DNA of 64,000 bases from Oscillospiraceae bacterium (GCA_902775565.1 CACYMP010000003.1:102313-166312), one strand, 5' to 3'. Positions 25,276-33,719 are shown, counted from the stretch's first letter. A program made the numbers and translations. The notes: generated from the sequence alone by a model not told the origin.

Positions 25276-26574
25276 TTACTTGCCCAGTGACTGGAGCCAT
25301 GCAACGAACATGCGGAACAGAGACAGAAGGAACTGTGTGCCGAAGATTCCTCCCACGATAAGGCCGAAGATCATGAAGAATCTCTTAAACGACTTAGGCC
25401 ATGTGCCTACGATGTTGCCGGTCTGGCCGTTAATAAGCACACGGTATACCGTTCCGTTGTAATCAAAGGAGGTGATCCATATCGGTGCCAGAACATACTT
25501 GGCACGTATATTTGAAGCGCCGGGCTGCATATCAAGCTTGGCGATAGTATCAGCAGCTTCCATTGATTTGATCTCACGCTTTATCATATCGTAGATCCTG
25601 CCCATAGCAGACTGCCATGCAGCCGCACCCTCAATGGTGTAGCTTTCTGACCAGAAACCGGCAAGAAGCTTGGGGTCATATCTCTTCATAAAGTTCATAT
25701 CGAACCTGGAGACCGACTTCCAGAACGAGTCCCCATCCAGACGGCTGGAAGCTACCAGCGTAAGGCTCTTTACGGGCATCTTGCATACGCCTTCGGACTT
25801 GTGATACTTCGTATACTGATTGTCACCGCTGCCGTATGTGCGGCCGAATTTTCCCTTGTAAGGAGTATAAGTATCGCAGTCGAAAACCCAATAAGGAACA
25901 TAAACGCCGACCAGATCAGTGATCTGGGCATTCTTGTTGATATCCATCGGAGCAAATCTGCGTCCGCCTATCCACTGTTTGAAGATGCTCTGAGCCTCAT
26001 CCTTGCCGATCTTGAATGGGATAACGCCGGTCGGTTCGAGCACGCCCGCCATATCGTGAGTTTCAGAGATAGAGTTTGAACCGCAGTACGGGCAAAGTCC
26101 CGACAGCGCGCTCGATTCGGCAATGAATCTGCCGCCGCACGTACCGCAGACTATCTGCTTTGCGGAAGACTGCATACGCCTTCCTACATTGTTTTTCAAA
26201 TCTTCAAGAGTATAACCCAGGCCGGGTGCCGCAGGCATGGTATTGAACTGAACTTTTGAACCGCAGAAATTGCAGATAAGTCCGCCTGATGCAGGATCAT
26301 AAGAAAGCGTTCCGCCGCACGAAGGGCATTTGCTGTCCTTCGATGTCTGGCTCTGCATCGTAACCGGAGCAGCCTGTGTGTAAGTAACCTGCTGAGAAGG
26401 CGACTGTTCCTGAGGCTTTGCAGCCGGTGCATTTCCGAGATCGACATTCATCTGCTCGATGCGGTCTTTCTCGAGAGTGCTGTTGCGTCTCTCCCTTGCT
26501 TCCCTGATATTGTTTACTCCAAAGTGATCTTTGAGGACGTCACCGATGGTTGTATCATTCCTGTTGTCTGCCAT
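25276..26574 (-). CDS. Zinc-ribbon protein with C-terminal membrane segment
   Basis: This 432-residue protein contains an N-terminal polar region with a Gln-rich stretch and two C4 zinc ribbons. The first is CPSCGGTLSYD with LICNFCGS, near residue 85. The second is CGTCGGRF with LCPYCGS, near residue 145. A long beta-rich domain follows (VYVPYWVFDCDTYTPYKG, then YVLAPIWITSFDYNGTVYRV). The C-terminus has a hydrophobic segment (FFMIFGLIVGGIFGTQFLLSLF). TFIIB-type zinc-ribbon membrane proteins of this kind are widespread in Clostridia and uncharacterised. The gene starts 22 bases upstream of nothing obvious on its own strand and faces the ABC-F leader divergently. EamA follows 22 bases after its stop. 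Confidence 0.75.
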   Translation of the reverse strand: MADNRNDTTIGDVLKDHFGVNNIREARERRNSTLEKDRIEQMNVDLGNAPAAKPQEQSPSQQVTYTQAAPVTMQSQTSKDSKCPSCGGTLSYDPASGGLICNFCGSKVQFNTMPAAPGLGYTLEDLKNNVGRRMQSSAKQIVCGTCGGRFIAESSALSGLCPYCGSNSISETHDMAGVLEPTGVIPFKIGKDEAQSIFKQWIGGRRFAPMDINKNAQITDLVGVYVPYWVFDCDTYTPYKGKFGRTYGSGDNQYTKYHKSEGVCKMPVKSLTLVASSRLDGDSFWKSVSRFDMNFMKRYDPKLLAGFWSESYTIEGAAAWQSAMGRIYDMIKREIKSMEAADTIAKLDMQPGASNIRAKYVLAPIWITSFDYNGTVYRVLINGQTGNIVGTWPKSFKRFFMIFGLIVGGIFGTQFLLSLFRMFVAWLQSLGK

Positions 26575-26702
26575 TTCCCTTACTCCTTAACAGCCATACT
26601 GAATAAACCCTTATCCCGCGGCTCTGCAAACCGCCAGAATAATTGTATCAGAAAAGAACGCAGTTAAAAATATAATTGGGAGCTGATGGTTATCGGCACT
26701 CC

Positions 26703-26752
26703 GGGAAGCGTCATCCTTCTCCAGCACTATACTGACATGAATGGCGCTTCCC
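26703..26752. other. Long imperfect inverted repeat in the divergent intergenic region
   Basis: Twelve-base arms (GGGAAGCGTCAT at 26703-26714 and ATGGCGCTTCCC at 26741-26752) pair with one G-U in RNA and are separated by 26 bases. No T-run follows. The surrounding 26575-26919 stretch has no convincing gene. The repeat could be an operator or part of a longer 5' leader of the ABC-F transcript. Confidence 0.45.
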
Positions 26753-26919
26753 CTTTGCCACCTGAAGTATATCAATGACATGAGGCCGAAATGCGGTAAT
26801 TATAGGTTAAGCATGCGGAAAAGCTGCGGTAATTCCGTGTCAATCGTCTTACAGATCTTCTTGACGCATCCTGCTTACTGCTGTATCATCACTTTGAATT
26901 CAAACACGGAGGAACACCA

Positions 26920-26940
26920 ATGAGAAAGACGATCTGCTGA
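26920..26940 (+). CDS. Putative leader peptide MRKTIC upstream of the ABC-F gene
   Basis: A six-codon frame starts with ATG at 26920, 7 bases after a strong CGGAGGA ribosome binding site, and stops at TGA. It lies 150 bases before the ABC-F start and is followed by a terminator-like hairpin. Short peptides in this position sense antibiotic-stalled ribosomes in front of vmlR, vga, lsa and erm genes. No translation evidence is available. Confidence 0.55.
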   Translation: MRKTIC

Positions 26941-26953
26941 AGTTAATAAACTG

Positions 26954-27033
26954 CCTCGCGGATAAGTCTTTTTGTGTGTTCATTTATATTGCATCTTTAT
27001 TTTGCCGCGCCGCATCCATGTGACGCGGCTTTT
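26954..27033 (+). promoter_or_regulatory. Putative transcription attenuator of the ABC-F gene
   Basis: A hairpin with arms GCCGCG (27004-27009) and CGCGGC (27024-27029) has an inner extension CGCAT/ATGTG. A TTTT run (27030-27033) ends it. Upstream, CGCGG at 26957-26961, directly after the leader peptide, can pair with CCGCG at 27005-27009, which would be an antiterminator. A ribosome stalled on the leader peptide could shift the balance. The T-run is short, so readthrough may be substantial. Confidence 0.5.
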
Positions 27034-27070
27034 GATTTATCCGGCTGAGGATCCTTCGAAAGGAATCAAT

Positions 27071-28531
27071 ATGCCAATAATAAACATCAACAACTTAACA
27101 TTCGGATATGACGGATCTGAAAAGGTCCTGTTTGACGACATTTCCATCGTATTAGACACTTCGTGGAAGCTTGCTCTCGCAGGAAGAAACGGCAGAGGCA
27201 AGACCACGTTCTTCAAACTTCTGCGGGGCGAACTTCCCTACAGCGGGTCAATAACAGGTATACCAGAGACGGTTATCTTCCCTATGGAAACCCTTCCCGA
27301 AAACGAGGAATGGAGAGTCAGAAAAGAGCTTAACCTGATGGGGGCAGACCCGGATATCATGTGGCGTCCGATGGATACTCTGTCCGGTGGAGAGCGGACC
27401 AAACTGATGCTCGCAAATCTCTTTGCATCAGACGGCATCTACCCTCTTATAGACGAGCCCACGAACCATCTGGACAGACAGGGACGTGAGGCTGTTGCCG
27501 ATTATCTTGCTTCCAAAGACGGCTTCATTCTGATATCGCACGACCGTGCCTTCCTTGACCGCTGTACTGATCACACGCTCGTAATTACGAAAACAGGCTT
27601 GGAACTTGTAGGCGCAACTTATTCAGTGTGGTGGGAGAACAATGAGCAGCGCATGGAAAGTGAGAAAGCACGCAACGATCAGCTCAAGAAAGAAATGAGT
27701 TCCATCGATGCAGCAATGAAGAAAAACGCTCAGTGGTCTTCCAAAGCCGAAGGCTACAAGAACAGGAGCAAAGCGCCTTCAAAAGTCGCAGAAGACCATT
27801 TCAGGAGAGCGTACGAGGCCGAGAAAGCCCGCAAACTCATGTCTGCCGCCAAGAATCTCGAGAAACGCAACGAACGCAAACTTGACGAGAAGCAAAGTCT
27901 GTTAAAAGACCTTGAAAAGACAGAGACGCTTAAGCTTACCGGCACCGAGCACCACAACAAGACGCCGATAATCCTGAAGGCCATAACACTGAAGCGTTAC
28001 GGCGAACCTGTTGTCACGGACTTCAGCCTGACGGTCGAACGCGGCAGCAAGATATCCCTGCAGGGCAAGAACGGCTGCGGCAAGAGCACGCTTATCAAGT
28101 ATCTGGCCGGCATGGGAGAAGAAGAAGGTATTACTGCTGAAGGCGATATCTATATCGCGAACGACCTTAAGATCTCTTATGTCGGCCAGGACACCTCCTC
28201 CCTGTCCGGTTCACTCTATGACATCGCGAGCGAACGCGGCTGCGACAAGACAATCTTTTCGACGATACTCATCAAGATGGGATTTACGAAGGAGATGCTC
28301 TACCGCGACGTGTCCGCCCTGTCTCTCGGCCAGAAGAAATTCGTCATGATAGCCCTCTCTCTTTGCGAGCACGCAGACCTCTACCTATGGGACGAGCCTT
28401 TGAACTACATAGACGTCTATCTTAGGCAGGAGATCGAGCGTCTGGTCAAGTGTAACAATGTTACAATGCTCTTTGTCGAGCACGACAGAACCTTTTCAGA
28501 AGCGGTCGCTGACAGTGAAGTCACAATGTAG
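27071..28531 (+). CDS. Lsa-like ABC-F ribosomal protection protein
   Basis: This roughly 486-residue cytoplasmic protein has two ABC domains and no membrane segments. Domain 1 has Walker A GRNGRGKT (residues 38-45), LSGGERTKLMLANL and the LIDEPTNHLD Walker B. Domain 2 has GKNGCGKST, LSLGQKKFVM and LWDEPLNYID. A long, charged, helical interdomain linker (about residues 190-290) would be the antibiotic-resistance loop reaching the peptidyl-transferase centre. The N-terminus (INNLTFGYDGSEKVLFDD, then TSWKLALAGRNGRGK) closely follows Lsa/CplR-type proteins, which give resistance to lincosamides, streptogramin A and pleuromutilins. The start at 27071 has an AAAGGAAT site. The frame is open upstream to 26972 but has no ribosome binding site there. 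Actual resistance is inferred. Confidence 0.85.
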   Translation: MPIININNLTFGYDGSEKVLFDDISIVLDTSWKLALAGRNGRGKTTFFKLLRGELPYSGSITGIPETVIFPMETLPENEEWRVRKELNLMGADPDIMWRPMDTLSGGERTKLMLANLFASDGIYPLIDEPTNHLDRQGREAVADYLASKDGFILISHDRAFLDRCTDHTLVITKTGLELVGATYSVWWENNEQRMESEKARNDQLKKEMSSIDAAMKKNAQWSSKAEGYKNRSKAPSKVAEDHFRRAYEAEKARKLMSAAKNLEKRNERKLDEKQSLLKDLEKTETLKLTGTEHHNKTPIILKAITLKRYGEPVVTDFSLTVERGSKISLQGKNGCGKSTLIKYLAGMGEEEGITAEGDIYIANDLKISYVGQDTSSLSGSLYDIASERGCDKTIFSTILIKMGFTKEMLYRDVSALSLGQKKFVMIALSLCEHADLYLWDEPLNYIDVYLRQEIERLVKCNNVTMLFVEHDRTFSEAVADSEVTM

Positions 28532-28654
28532 GTAGTATAATAACGGATAGACAAGCTGTGTCTAAGGTCAGGAAAACAGGCAATTCTCGCTTTGTGTCGT
28601 GTTATTTCCCCGAAGGACATCTTATCCTTAAACCGTTCGAAAGGAGGCGCACCC

Positions 28655-29779
28655 TTGGATCAGAAAAAGACAGGACAATTTTTAAAGACTCTTCGTAATG
28701 AGAAAGGACTTACCCAGGAACAGCTGGCAAAACATTTCAATGTCAGCAACAGATCTGTCTCAAGATGGGAGACAGGCAGCAATCTTCCCGATATCTCATT
28801 ACTGGTAGAGATAGCCGATTTCTATGATGTCGACGTAAGGGAGATCATAGACGGGGAAAGGAAAAGCGAGATGATGGATAACGAGACAAGAGAGGTCGCC
28901 GGTAAGATGGCGGTCTATGCAGGCAACGAAAAGAGCAATCTTTTAAGGTTCATACAGGTGGCGAGCATAGCGGGAGTGTTCTTATCACTCCTTGCAATGG
29001 TACTCCAGGGACTATCGTATGAACCTGACTTGAGGCGGTCTGGTGCGATGTTCGCGACATTCGCAGTCTTCATAGTAATGTGCGTGACAACGCTTTATGC
29101 AACGGGACTTTTGCAGAGGATCTCCAAGCACAGAAAAGCTGTAAAAGCGGTCAAGATAATCACGATAATCGCCATGGCGGCAGGCACACACTATCTCATT
29201 ATGGGCGGTCTGATAATAGCGTTTTTCGGCGCCTCGTTCGCGCTATCGCCCATCAAGGTCACCCATGACCCGGCCGATTACAACACATATATCCACAACG
29301 TCAAACCGGCAGGGGAAAACAATGAATACTCAATGGGCACAAGACCGATGTTCGATGTTTTCCCGCAGAAGATCGAGGTTCCCGCGACCGAATTCCAGAT
29401 AATGTATTACAACCCCTGGGACTCCCAATACATTTGTTACATGACCCTGGATCACGGTGAAAAGTACGATGAAGAGATCAAAAGGCTCAGAGCGATCGGC
29501 GTTGACGATTACAAAGGCATCTACACGGTGACGGACGAACCTGACGGATATGACATCATAGCAATGGATTCTGATGAATACTTTGGTTTCGTCTATGCCA
29601 TGATCCCGGAAAACAGCACAGGCAACACAAAGATCACCTACTGCTGCATCGTTTTCTGCAACTACGCACCGGACGTGAATGTCCACAAATACATGCCGGA
29701 CAAATACCTGCTCAAAGGTTTTGACGCATCGGATAATAACCCTTACAAGAAAAAGATGATGAGCGAAGATCAGCAGTAA
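28655..29779 (+). CDS. XRE-family regulator fused to a membrane and extracytoplasmic domain
   Basis: This roughly 374-residue protein has residues 1-65 as a Cro/C1-type helix-turn-helix (LRNEKGLTQEQLAKHFNVSNRSVSRWETGSNLPD). Then follow three hydrophobic segments between about residues 95 and 190 (including FIQVASIAGVFLSLLAMVLQ) and a polar C-terminal domain of about 170 residues. The likely start is the TTG at 28655, 7 bases after AAAGGAGG. A TATAAT box lies at 28536-28541. The layout suggests one-component signalling, with DNA binding tied to sensing at the membrane. The gene follows the ABC-F gene by 124 bases on the same strand, and its target is unknown. Confidence 0.78.
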   Translation: MDQKKTGQFLKTLRNEKGLTQEQLAKHFNVSNRSVSRWETGSNLPDISLLVEIADFYDVDVREIIDGERKSEMMDNETREVAGKMAVYAGNEKSNLLRFIQVASIAGVFLSLLAMVLQGLSYEPDLRRSGAMFATFAVFIVMCVTTLYATGLLQRISKHRKAVKAVKIITIIAMAAGTHYLIMGGLIIAFFGASFALSPIKVTHDPADYNTYIHNVKPAGENNEYSMGTRPMFDVFPQKIEVPATEFQIMYYNPWDSQYICYMTLDHGEKYDEEIKRLRAIGVDDYKGIYTVTDEPDGYDIIAMDSDEYFGFVYAMIPENSTGNTKITYCCIVFCNYAPDVNVHKYMPDKYLLKGFDASDNNPYKKKMMSEDQQ

Positions 29780-30318
29780 AAGCTCTCAGTCTTGGGATCC
29801 CGTTTTATATAGGCATAGAACTTTTCGCCATAGATAATGGCAACTTCGGTCTTAGGTTCGAACTTAAAGTAATTCACGCAGCCGTTGTAACAGAAAGGCT
29901 CCTTTCTGCCGTCTATGATCCAGCCGCCTTCGGCCTTTTCGACCGTAACGTACTCAATGGTTGCCACATTACACTCAAGATCCGCAGGGAGCAGCATCTT
30001 CAACTGTTTGGAGTAATGCTGTTCCCTTGCCTTTTTAAAAGCCCTGTCATCCAAAATGAAGTAAAGGATCGGCAGAAAACCGCTCGCAAATACCAAAGCC
30101 AGACATCCGGTTACCGCAAAGACATTCGGATGTCTGTTTATGAAATCAGGACAAAGAATGCCCCAGAGAAAAAAGGCGATACCCGTGACCGCAGGCATTA
30201 TGAGAGCTTTACCCAAAGATGCACGATGCACTTTAAAAGCTCCGTAAGGCTCGAACATGACAAGTTCGGGGTTATCGAGAAGTATTTCCCGTTCTTCGGG
30301 AGTAACCTTGCGTTTCAT
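29770..30318 (-). CDS. Hypothetical membrane protein with two transmembrane segments
   Basis: This 182-residue protein has an N-terminal polar helix (MKRKVTPEEREILLDNPELV) and two hydrophobic segments (about residues 36-60 and 67-90). A C-terminal soluble domain of about 90 residues carries the beta-rich YVTVEKAEGGWIIDG and VAIIYGEKFYAYI. No family is recognised. It overlaps the convergent XRE-like gene by 10 bases at its 3' end and is followed upstream by a flavodoxin-like gene 6 bases away on the same strand, so it is probably cotranscribed with it. Confidence 0.65.
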   Translation of the reverse strand: MKRKVTPEEREILLDNPELVMFEPYGAFKVHRASLGKALIMPAVTGIAFFLWGILCPDFINRHPNVFAVTGCLALVFASGFLPILYFILDDRAFKKAREQHYSKQLKMLLPADLECNVATIEYVTVEKAEGGWIIDGRKEPFCYNGCVNYFKFEPKTEVAIIYGEKFYAYIKRDPKTESFYC

Positions 30319-30323
30319 CTGCT

Positions 30324-30869
30324 TCAGATGTTCTTGCAGAAGTCTATGATCTCCTGCTTTCTGGGTTCTACATCCTCTTTATACTCAACAGATGTAAGTC
30401 CAAGATGGCCTGCACGTTCGATCTCGAGATGGCCGTAGAAATGCTCGATGCTGCCGATGAGCCTTTCACATTCGGGCATGTTCGGGCCGGTCCTCAAAGC
30501 GACCGCGTAGCCCTTCTTCCCTGCCTTTATGGTGGCGTGAGGCTCGTGGGTATTGCACCAGGGAGTGACCCTGTCGATGAAAGACTTGAACTGTCCGGGA
30601 ACGTCTGCCCAATAAGACGGTGCAACAGAAACTATGATATCGGCTTCATCAAATTCATTCATTATGTCCCGGATGACCTGTGCGTCGTCCATAACGCAGG
30701 AAGCGGTCTTGTGGCATGCCCTGCAGCCTTTACAAAAAGCGAAGGAGTAATCGTCTATGCAGATGCTTTTAGCTTCATAACGCGCGCTAAGCTCGCCTGA
30801 TATGATCTTAACTATCTCAGCCGTGGCTCCGTTTCTTACCGGACTGCAATTTATGACAAGTGCCTTCAT
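30324..30869 (-). CDS. Flavodoxin-fold NAD(P)H-dependent FMN reductase with cysteine motif
   Basis: This 181-residue protein starts with the flavodoxin-like phosphate loop VINCSPVRNGATAEIV, which fits FMN binding. A cysteine cluster (FCKGCRACHKTASCVMDD) around residues 48-62 is typical of iron-sulfur flavoproteins and related multimeric flavodoxin (WrbA-like) reductases. The SVAPSYWADVPGQFKSFIDR segment is the second FMN-contact loop. It probably reduces quinones, nitro compounds or metals using NAD(P)H in the cytoplasm. The gene is the first of a short minus-strand unit with the hypothetical membrane protein gene. Whether the cysteines bind a cluster is not certain. Confidence 0.85.
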   Translation of the reverse strand: MKALVINCSPVRNGATAEIVKIISGELSARYEAKSICIDDYSFAFCKGCRACHKTASCVMDDAQVIRDIMNEFDEADIIVSVAPSYWADVPGQFKSFIDRVTPWCNTHEPHATIKAGKKGYAVALRTGPNMPECERLIGSIEHFYGHLEIERAGHLGLTSVEYKEDVEPRKQEIIDFCKNI

Positions 30870-30977
30870 CTGATCACCTCGCTTTTTATATTGAAATCAA
30901 TTATACCAATATCGTCTTTATGTGTTCTTTTGAAATTGCGGTAAAATCAATTAAGACATTAACCGGAGGACTCAGAT

Positions 30978-32021
30978 ATGCAGGTGCCGAATCCGCAATA
31001 TAAATTCTATAAAATGCTTGCAGGAACCTGGACGGACAGCGACTCATCCTGTACTGTCATACCGAACGAATTTGCAAATCTGAAGATCAGTTATGGCAAT
31101 ACCAAACTCGAAAGCGGTTATTCCGTGTTGGAGACAGGACCGTTCAGCACTACTTCGGCAAACTCGATGGGTCTTTTCGGCGTATTATATGAACGTCACA
31201 ACGGTGAAGAACTCAATATCCAGTTGAATAACCGCGCGCTCTCTGACGGCACACAAAACCTCTACAACGTAAAGTGTCTCTGGTACGGCGAAGAAAAGCT
31301 CAATCTCGAGCTTCTCGATATTTTCAACGGACAGATCAAGACTTTGATCCTGACGCGCGAGACCGCTAATACCACGCCTGCTTCAGGCTATGTTTGCGAG
31401 TGCGGATATACGGGTCCTTTCGGCAGATTCTGTCCCAACTGCGGCAAAGCTGTCGAAGAAGTATATACATGCCAATGCGGCTACAGAAGCAAAGGAGTAA
31501 AGTTTTGCCCGAACTGCGGCATGCCCACAGGTCAGCCGATCGCACCTGTTTCTGCTCCGGCAGCACCGGCCGCGCCCGCGGTTCCCGAAATGAAGGAAGA
31601 AAAGCTCGGCTGGAAATGTCAACAATGCGGAGCCGAAAACCAGGACGGCAAATGCTCAGTTTGCGGAGCGGCGATCAATCCCGTTCTTCTCTTCAGCATT
31701 ACGTCCTTTATGTCAACAAACCCTCCCGTCCGGACTTTTACAAACGTATACGAATACTCAGACACAGAACTTCTGCTGGATATAAACGGAAAGCGACGCC
31801 TGATCCAGGCTGAAGTAAAAGAACAGGCAATGGAGATCATAAGAAAATACGGGCTCGATGACCCGGACTTCACGGACCCTTCCGCAATGGGCATCATGGG
31901 CGGCTCCGTTAACATAAGTTTCAAAGACGGTGACAAATATACCCAGGCTTCGATGCAAAAACAGGGATTCGCAGTCACGAACGCGCAAAACGAACTGATG
32001 GGATTGTTCAACAAAGCATGA
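30978..32021 (+). CDS. Protein with three zinc ribbons and a beta-rich N-terminal domain
   Basis: This 347-residue cytoplasmic protein has residues 1-130 as a lipocalin-like or immunity-like beta domain starting MQVPNPQYKFYKMLAGTWTD. Three zinc ribbons follow (CECGYTGPFGRFCPNCG, CQCGYRSKGVKFCPNCG and CQQCGAENQDGKCSVCG), joined by an Ala/Pro linker. A C-terminal domain of about 120 residues comes last. There is no signal peptide. An ACCGGAGG ribosome binding site precedes the ATG. A bidirectional terminator follows the stop. The ribbon sequences resemble those of the SPFH and CPBP proteins in this window. No function is recognised. Confidence 0.72.
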   Translation: MQVPNPQYKFYKMLAGTWTDSDSSCTVIPNEFANLKISYGNTKLESGYSVLETGPFSTTSANSMGLFGVLYERHNGEELNIQLNNRALSDGTQNLYNVKCLWYGEEKLNLELLDIFNGQIKTLILTRETANTTPASGYVCECGYTGPFGRFCPNCGKAVEEVYTCQCGYRSKGVKFCPNCGMPTGQPIAPVSAPAAPAAPAVPEMKEEKLGWKCQQCGAENQDGKCSVCGAAINPVLLFSITSFMSTNPPVRTFTNVYEYSDTELLLDINGKRRLIQAEVKEQAMEIIRKYGLDDPDFTDPSAMGIMGGSVNISFKDGDKYTQASMQKQGFAVTNAQNELMGLFNKA

Positions 32022-32024
32022 AAA

Positions 32025-32052
32025 AGCCGGGCGGGTACCCGGCTGATTTTTC
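32025..32052 (+). terminator. Bidirectional terminator between two convergent genes
   Basis: A 7-base-pair AGCCGGG/CCCGGCT stem (32025-32031 and 32038-32044) is flanked by TTTTTT on the plus side and an A-run on the other side. It can therefore serve both the zinc-ribbon gene and the convergent oxidoreductase gene that ends at 32058. Confidence 0.88.
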
Positions 32053-32057
32053 TTATA

Positions 32058-33554
32058 TTACTTGCAGGGAACTCCCTCTTTTTTGCAGATACGCCATGCG
32101 GCAAACTTGCCCTGGACGGCTGCCGGCGGAAGTCCGCCCGAGCCCATGTTCCACTGGCCTGCGAGGAATACGTTCTTAAGCTGCTTGATAACTCCCGGTG
32201 TGGTAACCGTCTTGGAATCCTTATCGGCAACGAAAGACATGTAAGCTCCGTTGTAGGAATTGCAGCGTGATGCATATGTGGCGGGAGTCCATGTATCGAT
32301 CAGGCGGATCTTTCCTTCCGCTTCAGGATAGCGCTTGACTATCTCAGCCATAAGCCTGTCGGCATACTCCTGACGTCTTGCATCGTATGCCGCCTTATCC
32401 TTTGATGCCAGATCTATCCATTCAAGGCAGTCTTCAAGATATTGAATGACCTTGACCTGTATGAGTGTCTTATCTTCAGCGGGATAAGTCTCAGGATCGT
32501 AGTCGTAGCACAGGGTTCCGCATGCATTCATCTTGGTGCGTCCGATCATGGGACCGTCGCACTTCCAGAAAGATGTATCCTCAGGAATACCGACCTTGCC
32601 GTCTATCAGATAGATCGCATGGAATTTCGAGAATGTCGAATAATGCTCCTTATCATCGAAAACAGCCTTCATCTTTTTAGGCATGTATTCAGCGGGAAGG
32701 AGCTTCGTAAAGCAATGGTTGGCATCAGTTGCCGCGATAACATAATCGGCATTCACTTCAGTTCCGTCTTCGAGAAGGACGCCTGAAGCCGCCTTGCCTG
32801 CGATTACGATCTTCTTTACGGGACAGTTCGTGTGAAGTGTTCCGCCAACTTCCTTATATCTGTCGCATATCCTCAAAGCGGCTGCCAGAGAACCTCCGAC
32901 GGGGATATCGCCGCTTCCCGAGGTGATAGTAGCGTATGAGACTATAAAGGAGAATGCCTGTGTATTGGCAGGATGCATCATTGTGAATGCTTTGCCGATG
33001 ACCGGACTCTTGAAAGAATCAGCAAGATCCTGAAGGCTCATGCCGGCATATGCTTTTCTTATGGCACCCATGCCCTTAAGGAAAGGCATGAACTTTTTCA
33101 GTTCCTTAAGACCGAACTTATCCATCGGCTTGTTGGCCGGAACCGTGAACACTTCACCGATCTTTACGGTGTTAATAAACTTTTCGATATTCTCCTCGTC
33201 CTCGGGAGATATCTCGAGCATCTCTTTCCTTGTTCTTTCAAGATCGCGCCAGAAAGTAACAGTCTTTCCGTCTGCGGTATATGAGAAGAACTTATCTTTA
33301 GAACACATCTTAATATCTTCACCGAGCATTCCGATATCTTTCCAAAGAGCATACATCTCGCTGTCATCGGCTTTACTGTTTGTCAGCCAGTCAATGCAGT
33401 TGTCAATATATATTCCGTCACGCTTCCAGCCCGTAAGCTCTCCGCCGCCGATGGGATTCTTCTCGTAAATGTGCGTTTCAAAACCGGACTTCTGCAAAAC
33501 AATACCGGCAGTAAGTCCTGATATTCCGCCGCCGACTATTATTACCTTTTTCAT
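32058..33554 (-). CDS. NAD(P)/FAD-dependent oxidoreductase, phytoene desaturase-like
   Basis: This 498-residue protein has an N-terminal Rossmann dinucleotide-binding motif (KVIIVGGGISGLTAGIVLQK, residues 3-22). A C-terminal FAD-contact segment contains LAGQWNMGSGGLPPAAVQG. This is the amine-oxidase/CrtI-type fold used by carotenoid desaturases, and also by amine oxidases and retinol saturases. No other carotenoid gene (crtB, crtE or similar) is present here, so the substrate is uncertain. It may act on a polyprenoid, a lipid or an amine. It lies next to a bidirectional terminator at its 3' end and has a short AT-rich hairpin in its 5' region. Confidence 0.82.
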   Translation of the reverse strand: MKKVIIVGGGISGLTAGIVLQKSGFETHIYEKNPIGGGELTGWKRDGIYIDNCIDWLTNSKADDSEMYALWKDIGMLGEDIKMCSKDKFFSYTADGKTVTFWRDLERTRKEMLEISPEDEENIEKFINTVKIGEVFTVPANKPMDKFGLKELKKFMPFLKGMGAIRKAYAGMSLQDLADSFKSPVIGKAFTMMHPANTQAFSFIVSYATITSGSGDIPVGGSLAAALRICDRYKEVGGTLHTNCPVKKIVIAGKAASGVLLEDGTEVNADYVIAATDANHCFTKLLPAEYMPKKMKAVFDDKEHYSTFSKFHAIYLIDGKVGIPEDTSFWKCDGPMIGRTKMNACGTLCYDYDPETYPAEDKTLIQVKVIQYLEDCLEWIDLASKDKAAYDARRQEYADRLMAEIVKRYPEAEGKIRLIDTWTPATYASRCNSYNGAYMSFVADKDSKTVTTPGVIKQLKNVFLAGQWNMGSGGLPPAAVQGKFAAWRICKKEGVPCK

Positions 33555-33581
33555 CGGATCACCCCTCTTTAATTCAATGAA

Positions 33582-33606
33582 AAAAGACTATCACAATAAG
33601 TCTTTT
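33582..33606 (-). other. AT-rich hairpin in the 5' region of the CrtI-like gene
   Basis: AAAAGACT (33582-33589) and AGTCTTTT (33599-33606) form an 8-base-pair stem with 9 loop bases and a TTTTTT run on the minus strand. It lies 28-52 bases before the start codon at 33554. It resembles a weak terminator or attenuator, and its stability is low. Confidence 0.35.
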
Positions 33607-33686
33607 ATTCAAACATTTCTTTATTAAAAGTTATATAAAGGACGTGCCTACGTTTTCACACATTTTTGCCCGCAGATTCACGAGCT

Positions 33687-33703
33687 CGTTCAAATTATGA
33701 ACG
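33687..33703. promoter_or_regulatory. Perfect short inverted repeat CGTTCA-N5-TGAACG
   Basis: A perfect 6-base inverted repeat with a 5-base spacer lies at 33687-33703. Single half-sites resembling it (GTGAAC or TGTTCA) occur again near 33764, 33918 and 33944, up to the pilin promoter region. It could be an operator for this intergenic region, and the bases could also be chance in an AT-rich stretch. Confidence 0.35.
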
Positions 33704-33719
33704 ATATATTAATAGCATC

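Noticed and set aside
26741..26923. Short plus-strand open frame before the ABC-F leader
   Set aside because: It has no ribosome binding site and no recognisable product, and it ends across the real leader-peptide site.
31619..32275. Minus-strand open frame of 218 codons
   Set aside because: It spans the end of the zinc-ribbon gene, the bidirectional terminator and the oxidoreductase gene, and has no protein-like features.
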